The notes under the pieces were generated by a model. The model was given only the letters and a program-made list of their open reading frames with translations. It ran no database searches and was not told the origin of the DNA. A program made the position numbers and the translations under genes. Shown here one piece after another: positions 34,867-46,964 of a stretch of 64,000 bases of DNA. How positions within the stretch are numbered: the stretch's first letter is position 1; every line of letters begins with the position of its first letter. Source of the DNA: Hexactinellida sp. DTS-2022 (Eukaryota > Porifera > Hexactinellida); contig JAPNXP010000010.1 of NCBI GenBank assembly GCA_028753945.1, positions 5,335,042 to 5,399,041 on the forward strand, written 5' to 3'.

Positions 34867-35639
34867 AACAATTGAATTAATGGCTTATTACATTAGTATC
34901 TTATATCCAGCTAATTAATATCTATGTTCAATATTATATACTGCTTACTTATATGTGCAATCTTTATCCACTTTATAACTAACATCTACTGCTAAAAACT
35001 ATTCAACTTAGACTAAGAATCTAATATTACAACTATGCCAACCAGAGTGGATATGGGTCAACATTTGTGACCCATCTGACCCATCACACAATTTAAATAT
35101 CTTATTACTATACTGTCACAGTAACAGAACATTAACAGAATAACAGAATAAAACTACCTCAACAAAGTTACTTGTTGCTATGCCAAATATGTTTAGTATT
35201 TCTATGCACATCAATATTATGATGATGATGAGTGGTTCGTATTTTAATTAACTGAAGACTACATTGAAAGCTAAATGGGTTATGGAGCCGTGATCCATGG
35301 TCCACTCTGATGCCGACAGCAGTGCATGACAAAATGAAATTTTGATGGTGGCTAATTAAGCCACCACCTCACTTTTTCTTGTGGCTAAAGGTTTAACAAA
35401 CTTCTGATGCCATAATACAACTCTAATTATTAATAACAAATAATGCAACGAAAATATAATCTACACAAAGTCAAATAATTTACAATTTATGGTGGAAAAG
35501 CAACTTAGCAAGCCATCATAGACTGGCATAATTTAGCACGATAAATGAACTTGCGCCTAATAGAGGAAATTGCTAGATTTTACATAATCTAGTTCAAATT
35601 ATCATTTTAGAGAATTTTGATAAGAGACTTAATTGATAC

Positions 35640-36390
35640 TGCTAACTAGTACTGTTCAAAAACGCAATAATAATTGGGGGTTATCGGGTGTCAAAACGGG
35701 TATAATACCTTGGATTAATTCAAACTTTTCGAAAATGAGAGAAAATTTTAAAAGGAATTTACAAATGCTCAATACTATTTATAATTTAATTAATTAATTG
35801 TTCAATAGATTAATGAAACGATAGAGGTTTTCGAGTTCAGTCTAAAAGAATAATTTCTCCAAAATAAAATTGTGGTTACTTGTATAGCGTCTTCGAAGGA
35901 AATATTGCTATAGCAATTTTTCTAATATTGTATAATATCCATTAAATTGGTAATTCATTGAAAATGGCGAATAATATTGAATAATTCGTGAATTATTCTT
36001 TTGATCAATTATTGATGGTCCAAAACTACATGGAATAATAATATTTGATCCATTTAAAGTTCTCAGTTGAATTACATCACTCATTAAAATTAATTCAAAG
36101 TATAATTGGAGACAAGAGCTATCGAATGAAAAGAAAAGAATAAAATCTAAAATTACACCTGTGCCGAAAGTTGGTGGTTGGTGGGTTGATCCAAGAGAAC
36201 ATACTCTCGGCACAGGTGTAATTTAATTTTTTTTCTCACGTCAGAAAGGTGTTTCGGAAGGCAACGACCCTTAGAGTGGTGGAAGTTTCTCTTTAGTTCA
36301 CTTCATTTCAGAGATATTCAAGTTTCAGTAGAATATAGTAGGTGATGATTCATCATTTTTTATGTGCCTGTTGGGTGTTCACCCAACACC
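35640..36390. repeat. Composite of dispersed repeat and hairpin MITE
   Basis: It contains an inverted copy of the 8562..8880 repeat (about 35730..35940) and the cctgtgccga hairpin MITE at 36141..36229. It also has a segment (about 36241..36370: cattcagagatattcaagtt-type, aacgacccttag) matching 9790..9940. The same ingredients thus occur around 8.5-10 kb in another order. From 34867 to 35640 nothing is recognised. Confidence 0.5.
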
Positions 36391-36664
36391 AACCAACCCA
36401 TTCGAAATATAGAATTCACAAAATTGTAAAAACACATTTTTTTGACGATGTCATCATCACCTCAAGGTGTCAAGACCCATTTGTCGAGGTGTCACGTGGC
36501 ATAAAGATCAATTGATAAATTTGAAATTTGTTTCTATCTTCTATAATCTCTGAGATTTATGATATTTAATTAATTAGTATAAATAATAATTAATATTATT
36601 TTAATTTAACACCGATTTCAATGTCAACTTACATTTAGTTAAATTATTTTGTCATAAATAAATA

Positions 36665-36790
36665 AAAATCCAAAATTTCAGCCTGTGCCGACGCATGTTC
36701 CTTTGGTGGCACTATATTTTGATGGTGGTCTATTGATAGTGCCTCCAATGGAACATGGTGTCGGTACAGGCTGCAATTTTGGATTTTTTT
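36665..36790. mobile_element. Short hairpin MITE with cctgtgccgac ends, copy 3
   Basis: A near-perfect palindrome, with arms containing cctgtgccgac and gcactatat..atagtgcc, is flanked by A/T runs. 36800..37060 shows nothing else. Confidence 0.6.
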
Positions 36791-37059
36791 CGCCAAATCA
36801 TCAACGCCTCAAGGTGTCAAGAACCATTTGTTAATTGGTCTGAGTCACAAGGAACGGTAGATACATTTGAAGTTTGTTTCTATCATAAACCATCTTGAGT
36901 TTAATGCCATTCATTCATTATATATTGATAATAAATTATATTATTAGTTATTTATTTAGCAATGTTATCCACGGTGATCGCGGTGAGTTGAGTTAAGTAA
37001 ACAAATTTCTTACATTATATTATTTTATTTAATCCATTGTACATATAGTAGTTACTACT

Positions 37060-38240
37060 ATTAAATAGAAGCCAGCTGGAATTTCTAAGTTAAATCAATA
37101 TATTTATCCCAAGTTGAAACAATAGAGTAGGATTTAACAGTTTTACTGAAACTGAAGTGTGAGTAAACAAAGAAATTTCAACACCCATTTATGGCATGAA
37201 TTAAACGCTTTATTAAATTTCTTCTCTTCCCATTAGAAGCAAAATTTCATTATGAATCCAATGGTGAAATAAAAAATTCGGGTTTAGTATAACATCTTTT
37301 GAGTTATGGACAAGAAATTTTTTCAAAGGTTTCAAAGTGGTATCAAAAATTTGGCCCAAGATGCACATCTGAAACATATGGGACACCGATGCTAAAAATT
37401 TGAGCTCCGGAGAAATCTAACTCTGGCCTGTAGAGCGGATACGGACTAAAAAAAATCAACCAAGGCAGTAAGTTTAGAACTGGGCCACCATACAATAGTA
37501 TAGCCGGCACAGTAAAAAATTATTAATTTGGCTATCAAAATCAATTCCGCACACTCGATAACCCCTAATAAACAAATTGGAAGCATCTATATAAGTCATA
37601 TACTGATTAAATTAATTATAATTAATTACGTCAGTATATTTACAGTACAAGAGTATTCTTGCAGAAGGAAATATAATAAAATAATCTGTCGTTGTAATGT
37701 AGAATCTTTTTAGTTTTCAATTAGAAAATAGAAGCCTACTCGTTCTCCCAAGTGGAATCAATATAATTATCACAAGTTGAAACAATAGAATTTGATTTAA
37801 CACTTCCAATTGAACTGAAAGGAAATTTGCAACTCAATTGTGGCACAAACGAAGCCCAATTTGAAATTCGTCCACTGTGAAAAGGTGTAGAATTTAATTC
37901 TATATCGAATGCATATAAATTAAATATTATCCATTATTTATTGTTCCTTTTCTAACATTAAACTGGTGCAAAAATGTGGCCAAAAATTTGTAATAAAAAA
38001 TGGTGACCCTAGAACCTAGATGCACATCTGTTACCCATGAGACACCTATCCTGAAAATTTGGGCTCTTAGTTAATTAAACTCTGTTCTGCGACGATCTAC
38101 GGAAGGATAATATACCAAAGCAGTAAGATTAGAAATGGGGTACTATACTATAGTCGGCACAGTAATAACTAACCAAGGCACTAAGATTGGAACTGGGCCA
38201 CTCTATATAGTAATAGTATAGTCGGCACAGTAATAATTAA
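37060..38240. repeat. Diverged direct repeat, two units of roughly 450-500 bp
   Basis: Unit 1 (about 37060..37525) and unit 2 (about 37725..38240) share gaaacaatagag/aatt, a cacatctg..ccca block and a 3' block ending gtcggcacagtaata. The last block is itself repeated at 38105..38240. No protein frame is conserved, so this is probably a non-coding duplication or an old repeat family. Confidence 0.5.
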
Positions 38241-38383
38241 CAGTTTATCGAGTATAGGAATACTATTGAAAGTGTGGATATGTAAATAGTTGTTATTAAT
38301 TAACACTTCTATTGGAACGAAGACTGAACAAGACAATAGTAACCATATTAATGACAACTTATTATAAAAATATTTACAAATTA

Positions 38384-38760
38384 ACCGTGGACCCCTATAG
38401 TAAATATACCCCTCCAATTGACAGTGATACATCTTGTGGACCCAGGTTGGGAACCACTGCTTTATAGCGTTCTAACCAGGAGCGCGAGACGCTACTTTTG
38501 GAGCATGGTTTTTGGTAAATTTTAATTAAGGAGCGCGAAAATTTGGGATCTTCTCCTATACCCGGTATACCCTAACATTTATTTCTGATTTAGGCGTATG
38601 GAAATTGGACCATACCAGGATTAAGAGCGTATTTATAATTTACTGCATAATACACTGCCCATAACCCACTTAATTTCATGGATTTTCGAGATTCTGTGGA
38701 TCCCCAAAGAGTCCACGGACCCCAGGTTGGGAACCAATGAGTTAGACATTACTATATTGA
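38384..38760. repeat. Nested hAT-like ends around a copy of the ggagcgcgag repeat
   Basis: Two inverted hAT ends (ccaggttgggaaccactg at about 38441 and ccaggttgggaaccaatg near 38730) bracket a copy of the dispersed repeat also found at 11570..11715 and 49165..49345. From 38770 to 39370 nothing certain is seen. Confidence 0.5.
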
Positions 38761-39380
38761 ATTGGAACAGGGATATGTGAAATATTATGCTAAGGTAAAG
38801 TTGACCCAAAAGTTAAAAAATATTTGAATAACGGTTTGATGTTCTAAACCTTCCGAAAATGAATTAAAAATTAATTCCGATAACTTTTGCATGACCACTC
38901 AAGCAGGGGGTTATCTAGGATTTTCTTGGCCGGCAGTTTTTTTATAGAAGTTACATTTTACCGCACCCTAAAGGTGTCAGCCACAATACATAACGGTATA
39001 ATTCAATGATGAGGCATTATTTGAAGGAGGTTAAATATGTACGGTACGCAAACAGGGATTTATCCAGGAATTTCTATGGCCAAAAATTATTGTCAGAGAC
39101 CTCGCACCAAATTAAGTGCAACCCGGCACCTAAATGGAATCACACTGCAAGCACTTTTGCACCTCAACCGATATCTAAAAGTGCCGACCAGTCACCTAGA
39201 TAAACCCCTGATTGTATGTTGTGGTATAATCTATGGTATAATTATATAATTATTACTAAATAAACCCCTGATTCTTCATCTTCAGAATTTTTTCCTTTTC
39301 CTGACAAAAGTAGATGGCCAGGCATATCTCAATAAATATAAATGATAAACTTGTAAATTAAATGGTAAACTTGTAAAGTA

Positions 39381-39565
39381 CAGTGGAACCTCGTTAATAC
39401 GAACACCAACGGACGGTAAAAATTTCGTTCGCTTTATCCGGAGTTTGTATTAACCGAAGTAATACCCATTCAATAGGCATTGTAGGGACTTGATTTTGTG
39501 GATCTGTTTGTTCGTCTTATCCGGAAATTCGTATTAAATGTGTTCGTACTAACGAGGTTCTACTG
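39381..39565. mobile_element. TA-flanked MITE family D, copy 1
   Basis: Ends CAGTGGAACCTCGTTAATAC and the inverse (aacgaggttctactg) are flanked by TA. Relatives lie at 46965..47150, at about 49412..49530 and 54345..54460 (fragments), and a partial at 63869 to the window end. Confidence 0.75.
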
Positions 39566-39817
39566 TAAATGATAAACTTGTAAAATAAATGATGAAGTTG
39601 TAAAGTAAATGGCAAAGTTGCTTCTCATCAAACGGAGAACAAGGGGGATCGATCAGAAATGCATTTACTAATAATGTGCACTTGTTGAGTCTATGTATAC
39701 GGTGCATAGCATCTGTAGACGGTAAATACATAGTGCTACGCTTATGTATACGGATCTAAAGTTTGTGAGATTGTAGCCTAATAATTTACCAATTGATATA
39801 TTTATTATGAGTTTACT

Positions 39818-39972
39818 TATCCACCGACATCGGTATCACCGATCATCGGCTTTTGTATTAAAAAACCTCGCTACTTTCTACCGATTGTTTTTTTATGTTT
39901 ATAAAAAACACCATCGGTAGAAACTAGCCAAGTTATTTAATAAGAAACGCGATGATTGATGGATAAGTAAAT
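39818..39972. mobile_element. Diverged palindromic MITE, relative of 7873..8028
   Basis: It shares aaacaccatcg, the hairpin arms around ttttttatgtttataaaa and the cgatcatcgg block with the 7.9-kb element, with many differences. Confidence 0.5.
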
Positions 39973-40016
39973 TCATTTATTATTTCACACAAATTTGCAA
40001 AAATAAATAGGAAAAT

Positions 40017-41270
40017 TCATGAAAATATCTGCAAAGCACAAGAATTGTTATTAGAGACACACACTAATTTAGTTTTGTTGAGGATGGCAATGCCATGAGG
40101 GTCGAAAAACATTCCAGCTTGATGTCCTTTCTGTCCTACCGTGTGTAGGAGGTCTCCTGCTGGAGAGAATACCTTGATAGCGTGAGCATAGTAGTCGCTG
40201 ATGACGATATTATTGAGTCCGTCTAAACAGAAGAACAATGCTGCTGTAAATTTCCTTCCTATTATTCTGGCAACTATGGAGCGGGACTTCTCTCCTGATA
40301 GTGTAAACACGTGGATACAGGGATTGTCGAAATGGCTTAACACAAACATTTCATTGTTTGTGAATTTAACATCAACAGGTTTTGTCATTGTTTGATGTCG
40401 TAGCGAGCCTTTGAAAGCTAGATCTGTAGACAGGATTTGGATTCTGTTGTTGTCTTGATCTGGCACGTAGAGGCGTTGATTGGGAGAGATGGCGAGTTGT
40501 CCCGCATAATTGAACTCTTCATTTCCAGATCCTTTCTTTCCTACTCGCTTTACCATTTTGAGATCTGGAAGCTTGAATAGGAAGATAGCTTGTTGGCCCA
40601 TGTCCGTGACATAAATGCTACCCTGATGGATTAATATGCCCCATGGCCATTTCAGGTGTTGATGTCCGAATTCGTTGATATAGGCTCCTGTCTCTGAGAA
40701 TATTTGGATTATTTTGTTGTCCGCTTCCGCCACATAAATGTGTCCGGATTCCGTATCGACTGAGACACCTCTTGGGACGTTAAACTCTCCAGGAGTAGAT
40801 CCTCGTTTCCCAACAGCAACAATGGGCTGTTGGAATGTGGCATAGTTTGGTATCGCTGGCACAGGAGGGATGGGAGGAGTCCCGAGTTGTACAATCTCTC
40901 CCAAACGGGAGATACCTTCCTCTAGGTCCCGTGTTTTGCAGAGGTAGCTCACTTCTTGAGGTGGTGCTGCTACTAAAATTTCTGCCATTTTCGCTTCCAA
41001 ATCTGTGAGCATTTTCCCCTGGAAGGAATGCAGCAAATTGTGCGTCATTTGATCTTCCACTGATGCGCGGGTTTCTATTATTTGTTGTTGCATTTGTTGT
41101 CGCGCCACCCGATTGGCGCTGATTTCCTTCCTTCTGTCACTTAAGTCGGTCAACAGCTGGTACCTTCTCTGCTCGAGAGAGAGTATCAACCTGTCTATCG
41201 ATTGGTTGATTTGTATCGACACTGGGTCTACGATTGGCACTGGGATTAGCTCAGGTATTTGAGTCGCCAT
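40017..41270 (-). CDS. Coiled-coil/NHL-repeat protein, second copy of the architecture
   Basis: This intronless minus-strand ORF encodes 417 residues and ends near YIC-free sequence LQIFS. Residues about 20-110 form a probable coiled coil (ISANRVARQQMQQQIIETRA). From about 150 on there are five to six NHL blades: EFNVPRGVSVDTESGHIYVA, LKWPWGILIHQGSIYVTD, RLYVPDQDNNRIQILS and a last blade FDPHGIAILNKTKLVC. As with 28418..29704 there is no RING or B-box. The blades are better preserved here. The two proteins are too different to be a recent duplication. Role inferred: scaffold with a beta-propeller binding face. Confidence 0.8.
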   Translation of the reverse strand: MATQIPELIPVPIVDPVSIQINQSIDRLILSLEQRRYQLLTDLSDRRKEISANRVARQQMQQQIIETRASVEDQMTHNLLHSFQGKMLTDLEAKMAEILVAAPPQEVSYLCKTRDLEEGISRLGEIVQLGTPPIPPVPAIPNYATFQQPIVAVGKRGSTPGEFNVPRGVSVDTESGHIYVAEADNKIIQIFSETGAYINEFGHQHLKWPWGILIHQGSIYVTDMGQQAIFLFKLPDLKMVKRVGKKGSGNEEFNYAGQLAISPNQRLYVPDQDNNRIQILSTDLAFKGSLRHQTMTKPVDVKFTNNEMFVLSHFDNPCIHVFTLSGEKSRSIVARIIGRKFTAALFFCLDGLNNIVISDYYAHAIKVFSPAGDLLHTVGQKGHQAGMFFDPHGIAILNKTKLVCVSNNNSCALQIFS

Positions 41271-42013
41271 TTGTGTTTTTTGAAATTTATTGGAGTTTGT
41301 TTGTTTCAGTTTCAGTTTAATCTTAATTTATAGTTTTATTCAATAACTACTCTCATATCTTAGTAACACAGTTAATAATAGGTGTGTTTGTAAGACAATA
41401 CATACTTTAACTCTGAACTTATTGCATATTTAGATTAGTGGCTGTATTGTGGTTGTTGTTTCAATGAAATAATTAATTTCTGCAATTCAATCAAATTCCT
41501 TTGAACCACTACATTAAATTAATCTACTTTTTAAGGAGTATTAGTTTTTCAATAGCAAAATTTCGTTCGTTGAATATATTTAAATTCCGATTAAAACATA
41601 CACAGTTCCTGAAGGGGAATAAATTTGGTGTCAAATATTAATTTCAATTCTTATGGTTTAATAAACTTGGCTCTATTTATATGACACAATTTAATAATTA
41701 CATTGGTAATGGTAGATATTAAATGGAATTTAGCTATGTGACAATTTGGCCTTGTTATAATTTAGGAAATATTTGTTCTTTCGTTATTGTTATTGTTGTT
41801 ATACTACTATTATTATTTTTGAATAGTAAATATGATTAATGGACACAATACATAAAAATATATGAAAACTACTAATTTTTCTACAAATATATAATCTAAT
41901 TTTCTTCTTTGTAAACAAATTGTAATTATTTACCACCAAAATCACAACAAAAGAATATTATTGTTGTTTATGCTATAAAAGTATATTTCATAATTCATCA
42001 AATTTTACTAAAA

Positions 42014-42140
42014 CGAGCCCTTCGGTCTCGGTCGCTTCGCGACGGATCACTCTCTCACAAAGGTCGCTTCGCGACCTTTGTTCGTTCGTGTTAGGCACTA
42101 CACGATGCAATTAACGGGCGCTTCGCGGCCTTTCCCTCCT
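42014..42140 (-). mobile_element. Helitron-like 3' end with GC hairpins (partial)
   Basis: Read on the minus strand it ends ..GGTCGCGAAGCGACC-type hairpins, ccgaagggCT. A possible matching 5' end (minus strand) lies at about 43745..43796 (gcggaattgttgtgtgtgtg). If they belong together, the element spans about 42014..43796 and has taken in the MITE and hairpin between them. From 41271 to 42013 nothing is recognised. Confidence 0.4.
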
Positions 42141-42448
42141 CTAAAAGACAGTAATATTGATAATAAATAAGTTAACCTGTGCTAGTATATTACACACACT
42201 ACTTAACACGCGCTTAAATTCATTCTGGGTTGTGATTCGTTATTGTAATCTGTTTGGGAAATGATGTGTTATGTATGTTATTCTCATTACTTATTAGTTA
42301 TTAATTATTAGTTAATAATATATGATATTGGCTCAATAATTCTTAATTATGGTAGCTCATTTCAGCTCCATTAAAAGGTTAGCTTGTTTACTCAAATAAA
42401 TTGAAACCCGTGGCTGATAAATTATACGCAATTATTTATTTCAGTATA

Positions 42449-42948
42449 CAGTGGAACCTCTATAAGTGGGGGAGCTGGGACGGGGAAAATTTCAATTGCC
42501 CCCCATTCCCCGGTTATAAAATTCAATTGTAAAAACATTATATATGCTATATTATACAAAATATTCATATAACACACACATTAATGCACGTTCTAGTTCT
42601 TATTTGTATATTATGACAATTTAGTTAACTGCTGATCTACACTAGGTGATTTCTTCTAAAAACATCAGAGTAGATCAATCGAAAATATTTTTTCTGTAGA
42701 ACTTTTGAGTGGATTTATTGGAAATATTGTATTATTTTATAAGAATCATGTTAGGATTTGTCCATTCCCCCCATTTATGGAGGTTGTTTTGTATGGATAT
42801 AAAAACTCCTTGAAATTTATGGTCCCCCATTCCCCACTTCCCCGCTTATAGAGGTTCATTTGTATGGATATAAACGAATATGGTAAAAAATTTCCCCACT
42901 TATGGAGGTTCCCCATTTATAGAGACCCCACTTATAGAGGTTGCACTG
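42449..42948. mobile_element. TA-flanked MITE family A, copy 2
   Basis: Almost identical along its whole length to 1884..2384, including TA flanks and ends. Only a handful of single-base differences were noticed, which points to recent movement. Confidence 0.85.
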
Positions 42949-42977
42949 TATTATATTGCAAAGTAATTTACTTAGCC

Positions 42978-43082
42978 TGGATTTAATCTCTGCATAATAA
43001 TGGTTTAAAGATGAGAATAAGACCGCTTCGCGGTCTTATTCTCACCATTAAACCATTATTATGCAGAGGTTTAATCCAGGGT
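42978..43082. repeat. Long near-perfect hairpin, about 105 bp
   Basis: Arms cctggatttaatctctgcat and its inverse close on a core of gagaataagaccgc-TTCG-cggtcttattctc. The TTCG tetraloop and the near-complete pairing make it a very stable foldback. The rest of 43090..44820 has no supportable gene. Confidence 0.75.
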
Positions 43083-44828
43083 TGTAAAATATTTGATTTA
43101 ATTGATAGTAATAATAAACATATCAATCTCATAATTAGACAGATCCTAAATCCTTGATGAATCAACTACTTAATTAATTTCATAATTTCAGTATAGGTTA
43201 GAAATTACGTAATTCCATTAATTGTCTTATTAATAGGAAGCCAATATAGGTATAATAAATAAACAATGCATCAGAGAAGTTAACCACTCGAGTGCATTCT
43301 TGTTAAAACCAAATCAGATCACCCACATAGTGCTAAGAATAATATGATACATTTGAACTAATAACTTTCGTTAATCACTCTTACTTGAATTGTTTGCAAT
43401 AGAACACAATCGAAAATCGATTTTGCACTTTGCTATACCTGTGTTGGTACGATGCACTATTTATGGTTGATTAGTGCAGGGACTAATTAATTAATTGTGT
43501 CACAATCAGAAGTAAAATGGGAATTCGTGAACTGCTATCAGGTGTAGAAATTTAGTGTACGTCTAATAATTTGATTTTCTATAGATCGGAGCAAAATTGG
43601 GAAGCTAGTACAAAGTATCTGTTTTTCGCAACTGTGAATAATAATCCCGTTATTTTGTTTCAAAAACCAATAGATCGTTGTCACAGTACAAAATTACCCC
43701 TGTATACAAATTTTCAGCTTTCTGGGACTCGTAGTCTTTCCAATTAATTACGGACAAACATCCAAACACACACACACACAACAATTCCGCTTTTAATATA
43801 CAGATAATCTAAACAACAATTCAATCCGAAAAGAAATCTCAAAATCAAAACAATTCAAATCCCAAGAATGGCCAATCAACAATCAGCCTTCTGTATTTCT
43901 CTCAGTTTGTACAGTAGAATATAGGCGCCATTTGAAACAACATCTTTAACGGACATAGGCCTAGTGGTCTTATCGTTAAAGCAAATTCTATATTTAAGCT
44001 CCCATAGAGAATAATATAGTACTAAAAGCTTACTTCTGAAGAATTGAAAAAGAGTGCAGATCTAAAATCGGTCTGATCCATTCTACCATGTCCCCTTGAG
44101 GTCGCCAACGAAGGTGCTAATATCAGAAAATCAAATTATTCATCGGAATTCCTCGATTTAAGAAAAAACGGACGGTTTTCCCACATTTAAGCCACTTTTT
44201 TGCTCCCAAAGGGCCCCAGTTTGTATATTAATGACGATTCGGACAATCGGAACTGTAACAGGTCTTAGTTTACTTATTATAGTCCTATATTCCAAATCTG
44301 AGCGTTATAACTTCAAAAAGTTCCCCAAAACTAAGCTTTAAAGATTGTGGCAGTCTTAATTAGATATGGTGGTTTTCAGGTGGCAGAGAGGATTTTTGGC
44401 ACGTTTACAACGAAGAATATTGATTCGGGAAGGAATTAAAATCGGCCATCTTGCTGGAATTCAATCACTGATAGTGTCTGAAAGTTAGAACTAAGCTCTA
44501 GTTCACTTTTGAAATTGGATTTTCTCTCTTTTGATGGTCACATGACACCTCCATATATGGGCTTTCGAGTTTATAGCAAGGTAACAATTTGGTTTTGAGT
44601 GATTTTTGACTTTGCAATGATTTAGAGATGATATATCAATGTGATTAGACATTTAGAGCTAAGCTCTAGAGTCTCCCGTTTAGGAGATACAATATTTGCA
44701 TGTGTCATCAAAATTGATCACATTTACACTACCATATATGGCAATGTCGAAAACGGTGCGTCCTAGGCTCATAAAATGTATTATTTACATATGGGAAACC
44801 AACAAACCATGTGATCTGCACTGCTGAG

Positions 44829-45554
44829 CATTCTTGCTACACCTCCTTTGGACAAACGTGTTCCTGTCCTCTCTATCAATAGGAATACTCGTATTCTATT
44901 CTATCTGGGTAGTCAGTGTTAAACGTCCTTCTATAAAGTTGTACAAGTATTTAGTCCCTATTGCTTGGTGTCTCTCGCTATTATGGTCTCTGGCATGGTT
45001 CAGATATGGGAAACTGACCAATCAATACCTGGCTCCACTTGTCATTCCTGGTCTCCACTTGTCGTTCCTGGTCCCCGCATACGTTATTCTTCTGCTCAAC
45101 ACCATTCTCCTCTGTCTCTGTCTGTATAAGATTAGGATAGCTCTCAAGAAGAAGCACAGTTCTGAGAATGAGCTATCCAGGCTCCGTAGAGTCTCAATGG
45201 GCGCCATACTACTGATACCAGCTCTGTCTGCCGTTCATAATCTCGATTCCTCTGTCCCTCTCGATCGACAACGGACCTCTACATCTGGCATTTGAATGGG
45301 CCTATATTCTATCCAACGCACCAATTGGCTTCATTCATTTTCTTCTAATAACCGTCCAAATCCCCGAAGCACGAATATCCAAATTATTCAGATCCAAAGC
45401 GCAACAGCCAGCTACATCAATGACGGAAGTGAGTCCAATAAAACAGGCTATTCCTAGTGTACAGTCCCTGCAATTGAATGTTGTGCGTCCCAAAGTTCGC
45501 AACAACGAGGATTGTACTGTTTATGGGATTGATTGTGTAGAAACTAGGTTGTAG
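44829..45554 (+). pseudogene. 3' part of a 7TM receptor gene with a frame change
   Basis: After an AG at 44827..44828 the frame encodes about four membrane segments (LSSLSIGILVFYSIWVVSV, YLVPIAWCLSLLWSLAWF, LVPAYVILLLNTILLCLCLY, then VSMGAILLIPAL). Near 45217..45230 the sense moves by one base. The next frame continues as LPFIISIPLSLSI and a last span WAYILSNAPIGFIHFLLITV, then a 70-residue tail ending in a stop at 45552. The order and the Asn-x5-Gly motif in the last span look like TM3-TM7 of a class-B/adhesion-type receptor. The 5' exons were not found. It is either a pseudogene, an assembly error at one base, or an unrecognised tiny splice. Confidence 0.5.
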
Positions 45555-45717
45555 TAAGATTAATAATATTTGTATAGTTTGTAATGTGTTCTCTCCCCCT
45601 ACTTTAGGCTCTGTTTGTGACATTATCATTAAACTTTGTCATTTTCTAAATTTTGTCATTATAAAGCAAAATCGTGTTTTTGCGTCTTTGTCCGGAATTA
45701 ATAGAGCTATTTAGTAC

Positions 45718-46640
45718 AGTAGTTAATACAGTAACCTCCAAAAGTGAACACCTTCAAGTAACTCTAAAATATGAATAGTTTTTCTCGGTCCCAAATTTTC
45801 CAAATTCTTTACACTGTATTTACCCTTCTAACTTTTGAACAAAAAATTGATTTGATTTAAATCAAAATCATTCAAAAATATGATGTAAAATCAATTCATT
45901 CAAAATGTGAGATTGAAAAAATCATCAAAAATCAAAATGAAATCATTTTCCAAATACCGAAAATATCATTAGTATTTTTTCTACTCCCGAGTCCCGACGA
46001 TGTTCTTTTAGCAGAATACAAATGTATACATAATAATAGATTTATAATAGTGTAATATAAGAACCTTAATCAATATAATAGCTATACTATCATAAAATTA
46101 GTAATCCTATTAGATATAACTATTAAAGGGGCAGAATGACTAATTCCGAGGTGTATAATAAGCGGAGTTGATATTAATACAGTAGAAGTCGGATAGTACG
46201 TACCTGGTTTAGTGCGTACTAACTTGATACACAAAGTTTGTCAATTTATATGTATCTCTATGTATGTAGTGTCAAAGATTTTAACCGAGTTCTACTGTAG
46301 TATATACTTACGTATATATCACCAATTAAACCGGATCAATCTAAGACTATTAATATTGGGTGCTCGTGGCAAGTGATCTGGTTTAACTTGAGATTCGATT
46401 TAGCGGAGTGACTGTAGTTTCAAAAGAGGATGAAGTGGAACGATAAAATGTACATAGATCTGGTATTGTATTTTCCGTGTTCATACTATGATAACTTCCT
46501 GGAGTGGAAGAACATCTATACATATTAAAACTCGATAGTTCGCTTGTTTGTTTGTTTGTTTGTTTGTTTGTTTGTTTGTTTGTTTGTTTGTTTGTCCAGA
46601 TTGTATTAAAGTGATGGGGGTATAGAAACCGCATTTAGTA
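45718..46640. repeat. MITE cluster and Helitron-like 5' end with (GTTT)n
   Basis: It contains a TA-flanked MITE at 46180..46297 (CAGTAGAAGTCGG...ttctactg) and partial CAGTAACCTCC ends at about 45720. A Helitron-like 5' end at 46521..46640 reads attaaaactcga, then about 14 units of GTTT (46539..46594), then tccagattgtattaaagtga. No gene is seen in 45555..46870. Confidence 0.55.
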
Positions 46641-46872
46641 ATGAGACTAACTCAAATGTAATAATAGGTTGTAATAATAGGTTATTACACTTGTTGTGAA
46701 AGCAGAAATAACTGATGATGTGGCTCACTAGACAATAGAGGTGAGAGTTATTACTTTAGAATCATGAAATATCTTCCTCATACTACAATGGGGGAATAGG
46801 CTATCTGTTTGTATAAGACTTTCATAAATTTGAGTATACAGTGAAGGTATTTCTGATGCCCGTATTAATTAC

Positions 46873-46912
46873 GTTTTCAGATATTCTCACAACAAACAAC
46901 AGGTATTAAATA
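46873..46912 (+). pseudogene. Fragment of the lectin-type signal-peptide exon
   Basis: The plus strand carries agatattctcacaacaaaca followed by acag and gtatta. This is the 3' half of the leader exons at 4729..4795 and 5173..5239, including the donor. No ATG or lectin exon follows. A weaker inverted piece is at about 47160..47195. Confidence 0.4.
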
Positions 46913-46964
46913 AATACGAACTTAATTCTCCATAACCAACATTTTACTGCTGTAAATTAAACTA

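Noticed and set aside
35908-36213. 101-residue minus-strand ORF
   Set aside because: It spans a hairpin MITE and a dispersed repeat; no family features are visible.
46539-46594. Regular GTTT repeats as a possible CRISPR-like or regulatory array
   Set aside because: A plain tetranucleotide microsatellite inside a Helitron-like 5' end.
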